DNA from: Candidatus Bipolaricaulota bacterium
Lineage (GTDB): Bacteria; Bipolaricaulota; Bipolaricaulia; Bipolaricaulales; Bipolaricaulaceae
Assembly (NCBI GenBank): GCA_021129895.1
Contig: JAJOKL010000161.1
Span: 1-16,746, forward strand
Direction: 5' to 3'
DNA: 16,746 nucleotides
Position numbers and translations under genes: made by a program. The notes beneath the pieces were generated by a model. It made no database searches, was not told the DNA's origin, and saw only the letters and a list, made by a program, of their open reading frames with translations. Shown here piece after piece: positions 1 through 6,635 of the stretch; the first letter of the stretch is position 1; every line of letters starts with the position of its first letter.

Positions 1-143
1 GCTCTCATCAGCCGCTTCATAGACTCGGAGGACGAAAGCGCGGACAAACACGCTAGCCCAGTAGAAGTAGCAAAAATCGCCGGGGTCGCATCCTTACTTT
101 TAGTTTTTCGACTGCCTCTAGCGGAACGCAGCAACCCTTCCTA
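1..143 (+). CDS. possible 3' end of an unrecognised gene
   Basis: Frame 1 is open from the window edge to a TAA at 141-143 and would encode the last 47 residues of a protein, ending in ...RSNPS. I do not recognise the sequence. A moderately hydrophobic stretch (GVASLLLVF) lies near the end. The first 20 codons favour G/C at the third position, but the second half is AT-rich and unlike the confident genes here. An open stretch this short can occur by chance, so this may be noncoding. Only the sequence to the left of the window can decide. Confidence 0.2.
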
Positions 144-394
144 ACCTTCTTACCTGGGCCTAAGGATAAGGGACCAGCCGAGGGCTGGCCCCTGCTCGTC
201 ACGCGTTACGCGTCACCCGTCACGGAATTCGGTTGTGGGTGATCGGTGACGGCTTCCTTAAACCCGTACCTCAACCCATCACCCTTCACACCTCAGATGG
301 TGGCTTTTACGAGGATCCCCAGTCTCATGGCCGCCCTCCCGGGGCACGACAAAAGTGGAGTTGTGACCCCCAGGATCTTGAGAGAGCCGGGCGA
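144..394. other. intergenic stretch without a convincing gene
   Basis: About 250 bases between the possible ORF end and the DinB-like gene. It holds a small imperfect hairpin (171-191, core CCAGCC/GGCTGG with loop GAG) and the heptamer repeat listed separately. The short open frames here have no recognisable content and no ribosome binding site. No T-rich terminator is visible for the minus-strand gene ending at 395. Confidence 0.5.
197..251. repeat. degenerate 7-bp tandem repeat with an inverted echo
   Basis: Four back-to-back heptamers lie at 197-224: CGTCACG, CGTTACG, CGTCACC, CGTCACG. After a 12-base gap the same unit recurs on the opposite strand at 237-251, where the complement reads CGTCACC GATCACC C. 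The two blocks can therefore fold into an imperfect hairpin. Two further relatives (CATCACC, CTTCACA) lie at 278-291. Function unknown. Confidence 0.5.
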
Positions 395-901
395 TCAAAG
401 GCGGTGGGCCTGGCGCCACTCCCGGATGCGGCGGGCATGGGTGAGTTGATGGTCGATCTCCACCCGAACGCAATCCGCTACCGTGCCGGGCTTCGGCCAG
501 GGCGCGGACACGGGAAGTTTGAGCTGGTCCTCTGACAGGCGTTCCAGCAGGGAAAGGAACTCCTGTTCCTCTCGCTCAAATTCCTCCCATACCTCCTCCC
601 AGGCGCGGTCACGCCGCCGGGCCACCTCCCGGGCGTTCACCTCCGCCAGGTCCTCTGGTCCCTTGAGGTAAAAGTCGAAACTGGGGCGCTTCCCGGAAAT
701 GGCTGCCTCTATTACCCGTCGGTCCACGCACCGCCAAAACGCGAGGTGCCCAACCAGGTCTTTGACCGTCCAGTTCACGATGGGCTTGCGGTCCCGCACC
801 TCGGGCCGCAGGCCCGCTATCGCTTGGCGGAGCTCTGAGCGCGCCTCCCGAAGGCCGGCCAGCAGTTCTTCTCTCACGAGCCTGTTGCGGAAGTCAGGCA
901 C
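395..901 (-). CDS. DinB/DfsB-type four-helix-bundle protein
   Basis: Predicted 168-residue cytoplasmic protein of the DinB/YfiT-like superfamily, a four-helix bundle that usually binds a divalent metal through three histidines. Several families of the fold are thiol transferases (bacillithiol, mycothiol) or stress proteins; which applies here cannot be read. The expected histidines are present: H52 in DLVGHLAFW, and H151 and H155 in IDHQLTHARRI. A long charged helix of Arg/Glu occupies about 88-120. The start is GTG at 901; the codon two before it is a TGA stop, so the gene cannot extend upstream. No good Shine-Dalgarno is seen, only a weak GTGAG directly before the start. It reads away from its neighbours, with 254 bp between it and the DUF3467 gene. 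The family call is fairly safe, the activity is not. Confidence 0.75.
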   Translation of the reverse strand: MPDFRNRLVREELLAGLREARSELRQAIAGLRPEVRDRKPIVNWTVKDLVGHLAFWRCVDRRVIEAAISGKRPSFDFYLKGPEDLAEVNAREVARRRDRAWEEVWEEFEREEQEFLSLLERLSEDQLKLPVSAPWPKPGTVADCVRVEIDHQLTHARRIREWRQAHRL

Positions 902-1113
902 CTCACGTCAATCGCCTTGCGCCCTGCCCGATGGTGGTTGACCTCACTCTGAGAAGAGCCTCGCAACAGGCTCCTTTCTACTCCCCTTTTATGGCCCAAC
1001 GCGCCCTCCTTTTCCTGACGTAGCGTCAAAACAGGCCTTGCAACCTGATCGCTGGTTCCCAAATCTCAACCTCCAAAAGCCCCTTTAACCCGGGGCATGG
1101 AACTGGGCCGGGC

Positions 1114-1157
1114 GAGAGCCTGCCCCGCAGCCTCTGAGGTTTGCGGGGCAGGCTCTC
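1114..1157 (-). terminator. perfect 16-bp inverted repeat, probable terminator of the DUF3467 gene
   Basis: GAGAGCCTGCCCCGCA at 1114-1129 is matched perfectly by its reverse complement at 1142-1157, around a 12-nt loop that can itself pair (CCT/AGG). The right arm includes part of the TGA stop of the DUF3467 gene (1156-1158), so the hairpin begins inside the stop codon. No U-run follows on the minus strand, so it may act as an RNA 3'-end stabiliser or pause hairpin rather than a classical intrinsic terminator. Confidence 0.6.
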
Positions 1158-1434
1158 ATGTGAGCTTGGGGGGAAGCACGATCTTCCCGAAGTTCCGTTC
1201 GTACTTCTCGATGTTCTCCCCGATGGCCTGGTATAGCCGCTTCATGTGGCTGGGGGACAGGATCACCCGGGAGACCAGCAGCGCTTGCCCTCCCTTCGGC
1301 GTCTGGGTGCGGGGATCCACCAACAGAAAGTCAACTACAAACTCTTCCTTTTGATGCGAGATGATCGCCAAATTGGCGTACACGCCCTTCCTCGTCTGGG
1401 GATCGGCTGCTACCTGCATCTCTCGTTCCGCCAT
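1156..1434 (-). CDS. DUF3467 family protein
   Basis: Small 92-residue protein with the signature layout of DUF3467: an N-terminal VYAN motif (18-21), the strand EEFVVDFLLVDP (30-41), then SRVILSP (55-61), and a C-terminal helix with NIEKYERNFGKI (74-85). The family is widespread in bacteria and has no established biochemical role. The length matches the family. The ATG at 1434 is supported by a strong GGAGGT 5 bases upstream (1440-1445). The gene stands alone, divergent from the ABC exporter genes that start at 1532, and ends in a perfect hairpin overlapping its stop. The short intergenic region suggests a divergent promoter pair. Confidence 0.85.
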   Translation of the reverse strand: MAEREMQVAADPQTRKGVYANLAIISHQKEEFVVDFLLVDPRTQTPKGGQALLVSRVILSPSHMKRLYQAIGENIEKYERNFGKIVLPPKLT

Positions 1435-1451
1435 GTTCCACCTCCGAGATC

Positions 1452-1480
1452 ATGGTAGCCCCTGGCACACCCGGAAGCAA
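1452..1480 (-). promoter_or_regulatory. candidate promoter for the DUF3467 gene
   Basis: On the minus strand, TTGCTT (1480-1475) and TACCAT (1457-1452) are separated by 17 bp, an ideal sigma-70 spacing. A start about 7 nt below the -10 box would leave a leader of roughly ten bases that still contains the GGAGGT ribosome binding site. Sequence match only. Confidence 0.4.
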
Positions 1481-1514
1481 GGAAAATCCCGTGGGAATCG
1501 CAAGTTCTCTTGGT

Positions 1515-1520
1515 TATAAT
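1515..1520 (+). promoter_or_regulatory. candidate -10 box (TATAAT) for the ABC exporter genes
   Basis: A perfect TATAAT sits in otherwise GC-rich DNA, 11 nt before the ATG at 1532. The predicted transcription start (about 1527) is only about 5 nt upstream of that ATG, and no Shine-Dalgarno is visible, so the message would be essentially leaderless. The -35 region at the right distance (TGGGAA, 1492-1497) is poor. Confidence 0.45.
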
Positions 1521-1531
1521 GCCGGTTTGGA

Positions 1532-3247
1532 ATGCGCGGCATCCTGCGGGAACTCTGGCGCTACCGGGGATGGCTCCTCCTGGGGGTGTTGGCCCTGCTC
1601 TTGGTGGACACCGCCCAACTGGTGACCCCCCTGATCATCCGGGCGGCGGTGGACGACCTGGTGCTAGGGGTGGGGGAGCGCCTGCCCCGCTACGCCCTGT
1701 ACCTGGTGGGGATCGCCGGCACGGTGCTGGTGTTCCGGTTCCTGTGGCGATATTTCCTATTCGGGGCCGGGCGCAAGATCGAACGGGACCTGCGGGATCG
1801 GCTGTTCGCCCACCTTCTCACCCTGTCCCCCTCCTTCTACGCCCGCCACTCCACTGGGGACCTCATGGCCCACGCCACCAACGACCTGGAGGCGGTGAGG
1901 CGGGCCTGCGGGATGGGGGTGCTGCTGGCGGCCGACACGGTGATCATGGTGTCCTTCGCCCTGGCGGCCATGATCGGGATCTCCCCCCGACTCACGCTGC
2001 TGGCGTTCATCCCCTTGCCCTTCCTCACCCTGGTGGTGCTGGGGTTCGGCCGCCTCATCCACCAGCGGTTCGAACAGGTGCAGGCCTCCTTCGCCCGGCT
2101 CACCGAAAGGGTGCGGGAAGCCCTGTCCGGGATCCGGGTGATCCGGGCCTCCGCCCGGGAGGAGGGGATGGGGCGGGCATTCGCCGCGGACAATCAGGAG
2201 TACATCCGGCTGAACATGACCCTGGTCCGGGTGTGGGGGGTGTTCCGCCCCCTGATCGGGCTTCTGGCCGGATTGGGCACCGGGATCGTGCTCTGGTTCG
2301 GGGGCCGGGCGGTGCTGGCCGCCCGTATCTCCCTAGGGGACTTCGTGGCTTTCACCAGCTACCTGGGGATGCTCATCTGGCCCATGATGGCTCTGGGCTG
2401 GATCGTGAACCTCCTCCAGCGGGGGGCGGCCTCCATGGGCCGCATCCAAAAGCTGTTCGACGCCCGTCCGGAGATCGTGTCCCCGCCCCGGCCTAAGCCC
2501 TTCCCCCGCTCCCACCGCATCGAGCTGCGGGGCCTCTCCTTCTCCTACCCGGGCGAGGCGCGGCCGGTATTACGGGACATCAGCGTCACCGTGGAGGAGG
2601 GGATGACCTTGGGGGTGGTGGGGCTCACCGGCTCGGGTAAGTCCACGCTGGTGCGGCTCATCCCCCGCCTCTACGACCCCCCTCCGGGTACGGTGCTTCT
2701 GGGCGGGGTGGACATCCGGGAGCTGGACCTGGGGGAACTGCGGGGGGCCATCGGCATGGTTCCCCAGGACGTGTTCCTGTTCTCGGCCACCCTGCGGGAG
2801 AACATCGCGTTCGGCCGGCCCGAGGCCAGCGACGAGGAGGTGTGGGCCGCGGCGCGGCTGGCCGGGTTGGCCGAGGAGATCGCCTCCTTCCCCGATGGCC
2901 TGGACACCTTGGTGGGAGAGCGGGGGATTGCCCTGTCCGGAGGACAAAGACAGCGGGTGGGGATCGCCCGGGCCCTGATCCTGGATCCCCCCATCCTGAT
3001 CCTGGACGACGTGCTGTCCTCGGTGGACGCCAAGGTGGAGGAGGAGATCCTGGGGAACCTCAAGGGGGTGCTGGCCCGCCGCACCGCCATCGTGGTCGCC
3101 CACCGGATCTCGGCGGTGCGGGATGCGGACTGGATCGTCGTCCTTCAGGACGGAAAGGTCATCGAACAGGGGGATCACCGGCGGCTGGTGGCCCAGGGGG
3201 GCCTATATGCCCGGCTGCACGAACTCCAACAGGCCCTGGTGAGCTGA
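1532..3247 (+). CDS. heterodimeric ABC exporter subunit with degenerate catalytic site (TM287/BmrC-like)
   Basis: 571-residue half-transporter: six-helix membrane domain (first helix about 13-35) followed by an ATPase domain from about 328. Walker A GLTGSGKS (364-371), Q-loop Gln412, signature LSGGQ (468-472), Walker B ILILDD (488-493) and switch His524 are visible. The catalytic glutamate after Walker B is replaced by Asp493, while the signature is canonical. This is the pattern of the 'degenerate-site' partner in heterodimeric exporters such as TM287/288, BmrCD and LmrCD. Its partner starts 1 nt after its stop, so the two are surely co-transcribed. Likely role: export of drugs, lipids or peptides across the cytoplasmic membrane; the substrate cannot be inferred. 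The ATG at 1532 is chosen because the membrane domain begins immediately and a TATAAT lies just upstream; no Shine-Dalgarno is seen. Confidence 0.92.
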   Translation: MRGILRELWRYRGWLLLGVLALLLVDTAQLVTPLIIRAAVDDLVLGVGERLPRYALYLVGIAGTVLVFRFLWRYFLFGAGRKIERDLRDRLFAHLLTLSPSFYARHSTGDLMAHATNDLEAVRRACGMGVLLAADTVIMVSFALAAMIGISPRLTLLAFIPLPFLTLVVLGFGRLIHQRFEQVQASFARLTERVREALSGIRVIRASAREEGMGRAFAADNQEYIRLNMTLVRVWGVFRPLIGLLAGLGTGIVLWFGGRAVLAARISLGDFVAFTSYLGMLIWPMMALGWIVNLLQRGAASMGRIQKLFDARPEIVSPPRPKPFPRSHRIELRGLSFSYPGEARPVLRDISVTVEEGMTLGVVGLTGSGKSTLVRLIPRLYDPPPGTVLLGGVDIRELDLGELRGAIGMVPQDVFLFSATLRENIAFGRPEASDEEVWAAARLAGLAEEIASFPDGLDTLVGERGIALSGGQRQRVGIARALILDPPILILDDVLSSVDAKVEEEILGNLKGVLARRTAIVVAHRISAVRDADWIVVLQDGKVIEQGDHRRLVAQGGLYARLHELQQALVS

Positions 3248-3248
3248 G

Positions 3249-5336
3249 ATGCCGCATCATTCTGCCGCGGACTTCCTGGAGGAGGATCGGCTGGGGAAGG
3301 CCGTGGACGTGCGGCTCCTCAAGCGGATGCTCCGCTACCTGCGGCCATATTGGACGCTGTTTTTGGCTGCCTTCTTCCTAGCCGGCGGGATCACGCTGGT
3401 GGAGCTGGCTTTGCCCTACATCACCAAGCTGGCCATCGACTCTGTGCTCACCCCTCCCTGGCTGGTGGTGAGGGCCGATTCCCCGCCCGCCCCGGAGGCC
3501 AGCGAGCTGGGGGAGGGCCGGTTTTTGGTGCGGGCGGCGGCCCTGTCCCCTGGGGTGCGGGAGCGACTGGAGGCGGCCGGGGCGGTGGAAGGCCGCTACT
3601 ACTTGATCCCGCTTGCTGGCCCGGGGGCGGAGGTGGCGGCCCGCTATCCGGACCGGTTCCACAGGATCCCTGAGGGGTTCCTGGCCCGGGCCGAGGACCT
3701 AAAGGGGCTCCCCCCGGGGGAGCTCCTCGCCCTCAAGGCCCAGGAGATCAGGATCTTGGCGTTCCTGGTGCTGGGGCTTCTGGGCCTGCTCGTCCTCAGG
3801 TTCGGGCTTTCCTATGGGCAGGTGTACCTCCTCCAGTACGCCGGGCAGCGGATCATGTTCGACATGCGGCGGGCCATCTTCGGCCATGTGCTGCGGCTCC
3901 CCATGTCGTTCCTGGACCGGCAACCGGTGGGACGGCTGGTCACCCGGGCCACCAACGACGTGGCCGCCATCAACGAGATGTACACCCAGGTGGTGGTGTA
4001 CCTGGTGCAGGACGCCCTGATGATGGCCGGGGTGCTGGCGATCATGTTCCGGCTGAATGCCAGGCTCACGTTGCTGCTCTTGGCGTTCGGGCCGCCGCTT
4101 GTGGCGCTCACGTTCTGGTTCCGCACCCGGGCCCGCGCCGCCTACCGGGAGGCGAGGCGGAAGCTGGCCCGCCTGAACGCCTACGTGGCCGAGGCCATCT
4201 CCGGGATGCCCATCATCCAGCTGTTTCGCCAGGAGCTCCGTTCACTTAAAGCATTCCAGGACATAAACCGGGGCTATTTCCAGGCTCAGATGCGGTCGGT
4301 GGTGGTGTACGGGGTGTTCGGCCCGGCCATCTCGGTGATGAGGACCCTGGGCGTGGCCCTGCTCATCTGGTACGGGGGCCGAGGGGTGCTGGGGGGCGTG
4401 TTCACGTTGGGGGCGCTTGTGGCCTTCACCAGCTACGGGCGGATGCTGTTCCAGCCCCTGTCGGACCTGTCTGACAGGTACAACATCCTCCAGTCGGCCA
4501 TGGCCGCCTCGGAGAGGATCTTCCAGCTCCTGGACGAGCCCGAGGAGCCCTCCGGGGAGCGGCCGGTCCCGGCATTGCAGGGGGAGATCGAGCTGCGGGA
4601 CGTGTGGTTCGCCTACCGGGACGAGGAATGGGTGCTGAAGGGGATCTCGTTCCGGGTGGCGCCCGGGGAGAGGGTGGCGCTGGTGGGGCCCACCGGCTCG
4701 GGGAAATCCACCATTGTGAACCTGATCCTGGGCTTTTACCGCCCCCAGCGGGGTCGGATCCTGATCGACGGGGTGGACATCCGGGAGCTGGACCTTTCCG
4801 CCCTGCGGCGGCACCTGGCGGTGGTGCCCCAGGATGCGTTCCTGTTCTCAGGAAACGTGGAGGAGAACATCCAGCTGTGGGACGAGGGACTGGACGGGGA
4901 GGGGGTGGTGCGGGCCGCCCGGGCCACCGGGGTCCATCCGGTGGTGGAGAGGCTCCCGGAGGGATATGCCACCGAGGTGCGGGAACGGGGCGCAAGGCTC
5001 TCCGTGGGGGAGCGGCAGCTTTTGTCCATCGCTCGGGCGGTGGCCGCCGAGCCCAAGCTGATCGTCCTGGACGAGGCCACGGCGAACGTTGACTCTCATA
5101 CCGAGGCCCAGGTCCAAGAAGCCCTGGAGCGGCTGATGGCCGGGCGCACCGCGTTGGCCATCGCCCACCGGCTGTCCACCATCAGGAACGCGGATCGGGT
5201 GCTGGTGCTCTCGGAGGGACGGCTGGTGGAGGAGGGCACGGTGGAGGAGCTGCTGGCAAAAAGGGGCCTGTTCTGGGCCCTGTGGCAGCTCCAGTTCGCC
5301 AGGCGGACCACCGCCCCTGAGGGCGAGAGCACCTGA
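3249..5336 (+). CDS. heterodimeric ABC exporter subunit with intact catalytic Glu and an extracytoplasmic insert (TM288/BmrD-like)
   Basis: 695-residue half-transporter, partner of the preceding gene (1-nt gap). ATPase motifs: Walker A GPTGSGKS (480-487), Q-loop Gln528, a deviant signature LSVGE (584-588) in place of LSGGQ, Walker B LIVLDE with catalytic Glu609, and switch His640. So this subunit supplies the working catalytic glutamate, and its poor signature faces the partner's poor Walker B. It is about 120 residues longer than the partner. The extra sequence, about 67-165, lies between membrane helix 1 (about 35-58) and helix 2 (about 168-190), on the outer face of the membrane. BmrD of Bacillus subtilis also carries an extra extracellular domain there. 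The insert is rich in Pro, Gly, Ala and Glu, without cysteines. Substrate unknown. Confidence 0.92.
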   Translation: MPHHSAADFLEEDRLGKAVDVRLLKRMLRYLRPYWTLFLAAFFLAGGITLVELALPYITKLAIDSVLTPPWLVVRADSPPAPEASELGEGRFLVRAAALSPGVRERLEAAGAVEGRYYLIPLAGPGAEVAARYPDRFHRIPEGFLARAEDLKGLPPGELLALKAQEIRILAFLVLGLLGLLVLRFGLSYGQVYLLQYAGQRIMFDMRRAIFGHVLRLPMSFLDRQPVGRLVTRATNDVAAINEMYTQVVVYLVQDALMMAGVLAIMFRLNARLTLLLLAFGPPLVALTFWFRTRARAAYREARRKLARLNAYVAEAISGMPIIQLFRQELRSLKAFQDINRGYFQAQMRSVVVYGVFGPAISVMRTLGVALLIWYGGRGVLGGVFTLGALVAFTSYGRMLFQPLSDLSDRYNILQSAMAASERIFQLLDEPEEPSGERPVPALQGEIELRDVWFAYRDEEWVLKGISFRVAPGERVALVGPTGSGKSTIVNLILGFYRPQRGRILIDGVDIRELDLSALRRHLAVVPQDAFLFSGNVEENIQLWDEGLDGEGVVRAARATGVHPVVERLPEGYATEVRERGARLSVGERQLLSIARAVAAEPKLIVLDEATANVDSHTEAQVQEALERLMAGRTALAIAHRLSTIRNADRVLVLSEGRLVEEGTVEELLAKRGLFWALWQLQFARRTTAPEGEST

Positions 5337-5457
5337 TTCGCTGTCACCCTCTTCTCCTCCATTGTCTTCAAAGCCGGCACCGCCTAGCGGGAAAAGCCCT
5401 GGTGGCAACGGGCACCGGAGGAGCTGACACGCGACCGCATTCGGGGGCCTGCTTGGG

Positions 5458-5487
5458 TTGTCCTCCCGCGCCCGAGTTGCCTATAGT
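5458..5487 (+). promoter_or_regulatory. promoter of the envelope cassette (TTGTCC-18-TATAGT)
   Basis: TTGTCC at 5458-5463 and TATAGT at 5482-5487 are 18 bp apart. The predicted start (about 5494) is three nt before the ATG of the 38-residue ORF at 5497, which would therefore be leaderless. The exporter operon ends at 5336; the 120 bases between show no gene and no clear terminator. Confidence 0.55.
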
Positions 5488-5496
5488 GAGCCCGTT

Positions 5497-5613
5497 ATGG
5501 TGGCGGCACGGCGCTGGCTGTTGGCGGCGTGGGGGCTGGTGTGGGCGGTGCTCATCCAGGGCACCTGGGATGCCCTGCGCGGCCGGAGCTTTACAAGGAG
5601 GGAATCAAGATGA
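5497..5613 (+). CDS. 38-residue membrane micropeptide, coupled to the next gene
   Basis: Short open frame of 38 codons. It starts MVAARRWLLAAWG and continues with a Trp/Leu/Val-rich hydrophobic segment (about residues 7-23), followed by a basic tail ending in TRRESR: one membrane helix with positive flanks. It lies just behind a good promoter, and its stop overlaps the next start as ATGA (5610-5613), the usual arrangement for translational coupling. The Shine-Dalgarno of the next gene (AAGGAGG, 5595-5601) is inside its coding sequence. It could be a genuine small membrane protein, a leader peptide controlling the next gene, or the decayed start of a longer gene. No homologue comes to mind. 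Confidence 0.5.
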   Translation: MVAARRWLLAAWGLVWAVLIQGTWDALRGRSFTRRESR

Positions 5614-6116
5614 TCAGAAGCTTTGTAGCTTTGGCTTTCTTGGCCGCACTGGTGGCGGTCGGCGCGGCGGCGGACACCCTCATCCTCACCGATGGGAGTC
5701 AACTGCAAGGGGAACTGGTAGGGGTGGACGAGTTCTACCTCTACTTCACGACCTCCGACGGGGTGGAGGGAGCGGTGGCGATCTCCCACGTGCGTTCCAT
5801 AACCCTGGACTGGACCGCCAACCCCGAGCCGAGGATCGGAGAGGGGGAGTGGCTTTCCGCCATGGCCAAGGCCAGACACGCTCTCGAGGGCTGTCGCAGT
5901 GCTAAGTGGGGTGTGGTGCTAGGGGGCCTGGTGTTCATCGGCGGCGGCTGGTGGCTGGGGAACCTGGGCTACGGCGAGTTCGGGGAGCTTTTGATGGGCC
6001 TGGGGGCGGTGGCCACCTTGCTAGGGGTGGTTGCCCCTTCCCCCACCTGCGCCGCCCCCTTGCATCGAGTGGCGATCCTAACCCGAATCGGCCTCGAGCA
6101 CGGCTGGATCTACTGA
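5610..6116 (+). CDS. exported or membrane-anchored protein of unknown function
   Basis: 168 residues. A signal peptide (1-21, MIRSFVALAFLAALVAV then GAAA) precedes a small beta-rich domain (about 22-70). That domain opens DTLILTDGSQLQGELVGVD and ends ISHVRSITL, resembling the compact SH3/Sm-like 'DG-G' folds seen in secreted bacterial proteins. A Gly/Trp-rich hydrophobic segment (about 99-145) probably spans the membrane once or as a hairpin, leaving a short tail ending HGWIY. The open frame extends upstream, but the ATG at 5610 is preferred because AAGGAGG lies 8 nt before it and the signal peptide begins there. It is coupled by ATGA to the micropeptide and is followed after 3 nt by the hydrolase gene. 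Function not recognised. Confidence 0.7.
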   Translation: MIRSFVALAFLAALVAVGAAADTLILTDGSQLQGELVGVDEFYLYFTTSDGVEGAVAISHVRSITLDWTANPEPRIGEGEWLSAMAKARHALEGCRSAKWGVVLGGLVFIGGGWWLGNLGYGEFGELLMGLGAVATLLGVVAPSPTCAAPLHRVAILTRIGLEHGWIY

Positions 6117-6119
6117 GGC

Positions 6120-6635
6120 ATGGCCTGGCTCCGCTGGGCGGTCCTGGCGCTGCTGGCGGGAAGCTTGTGCCTGGGCGCTGAGCCCCCCTCCGAGTTTTTC
6201 GATTACCTGGACGCGGTCCGGGGGGAGGCGAGCTGGGAGGTGGGCTCTCCCCGCCCCTTCGGGGGCGGAGAACTTCTGAATATCCGGCTCCACTCCCAGA
6301 CCTGGCGGGGGATCCCCTGGGACCACACCCTCCTCCTCTGCACCCCGGGGGAGCTGCGGGTGGAGGACGTGATCGTCCTCGTCATCTCCGGGGATCCCAA
6401 TGTAGGGGACCCGCTGCTGGGGCTGTCGCTGGCAACTAGGGCCGGGCTGCGGGTGGCGATCCTCTCGAATGTGCCGGTTCAACCCTTGTTCGGGGGCCTG
6501 CGGGAGGACGCATTGGTCGCCTACACCTTCCAACGCTATCTTGCGGAGGGGGAGCCGGACTGGCCGCTCCTTTTCCCCATGACCGGGGCGGCCATGGACG
6601 CCCTGGAAGTGATCGCCGCCGGGGATTCGTGGTGA
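6120..6635 (+). CDS. PqaA-like alpha/beta hydrolase, N-terminal part (frameshifted)
   Basis: N-terminal 171 residues of a PhoPQ-activated pathogenicity-related protein, a secreted alpha/beta-hydrolase family whose substrate is not established. A signal peptide (MAWLRWAVLALLAGSLCLG) leads into EFFDYLDAV, then the core strand with WRGIPWDHTLLL and VEDVIVLVISGDP. The frame ends in a TGA at 6633-6635, immediately before the nucleophile motif, which lies in the -1 frame from 6629. Fusing the two frames at GGGGATTCGTG (6621-6631) by a -1 step, equivalent to one extra T, gives GDFVVTGASKRGW, exactly what the family carries. This is therefore a broken gene, a base-calling error, or (less likely) recoding. 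It starts 3 nt after the previous gene, in the same operon. Confidence 0.8.
   Translation: MAWLRWAVLALLAGSLCLGAEPPSEFFDYLDAVRGEASWEVGSPRPFGGGELLNIRLHSQTWRGIPWDHTLLLCTPGELRVEDVIVLVISGDPNVGDPLLGLSLATRAGLRVAILSNVPVQPLFGGLREDALVAYTFQRYLAEGEPDWPLLFPMTGAAMDALEVIAAGDSW

Noticed and set aside
1..230. Possible structured RNA (tmRNA, RNase P RNA or tRNA) at the left end
   Set aside because: No conserved tmRNA 5'/3' ends, RNase P core or T-arm GGTTCRA motif was seen.
197..291. Heptamer array as a CRISPR
   Set aside because: Units are 7 bp and contiguous, with no unique spacers of 30-40 bp, and no cas gene is near.
1510..2496. 328-codon open frame overlapping the first exporter gene
   Set aside because: Its product is a Gly/Pro/Arg/His-rich string without domains, a by-product of GC-rich coding in the true frame, which has all ABC motifs.
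5337..5457. Terminator after the exporter operon
   Set aside because: No stable stem followed by T-run was found in these 120 bases, so I do not annotate one.
6621..6635. Programmed -1 frameshift in the PqaA-like gene
   Set aside because: The site GGG GAT TCG does not fit X XXY YYZ, and the family is not known to use recoding; a lost T explains it more simply.
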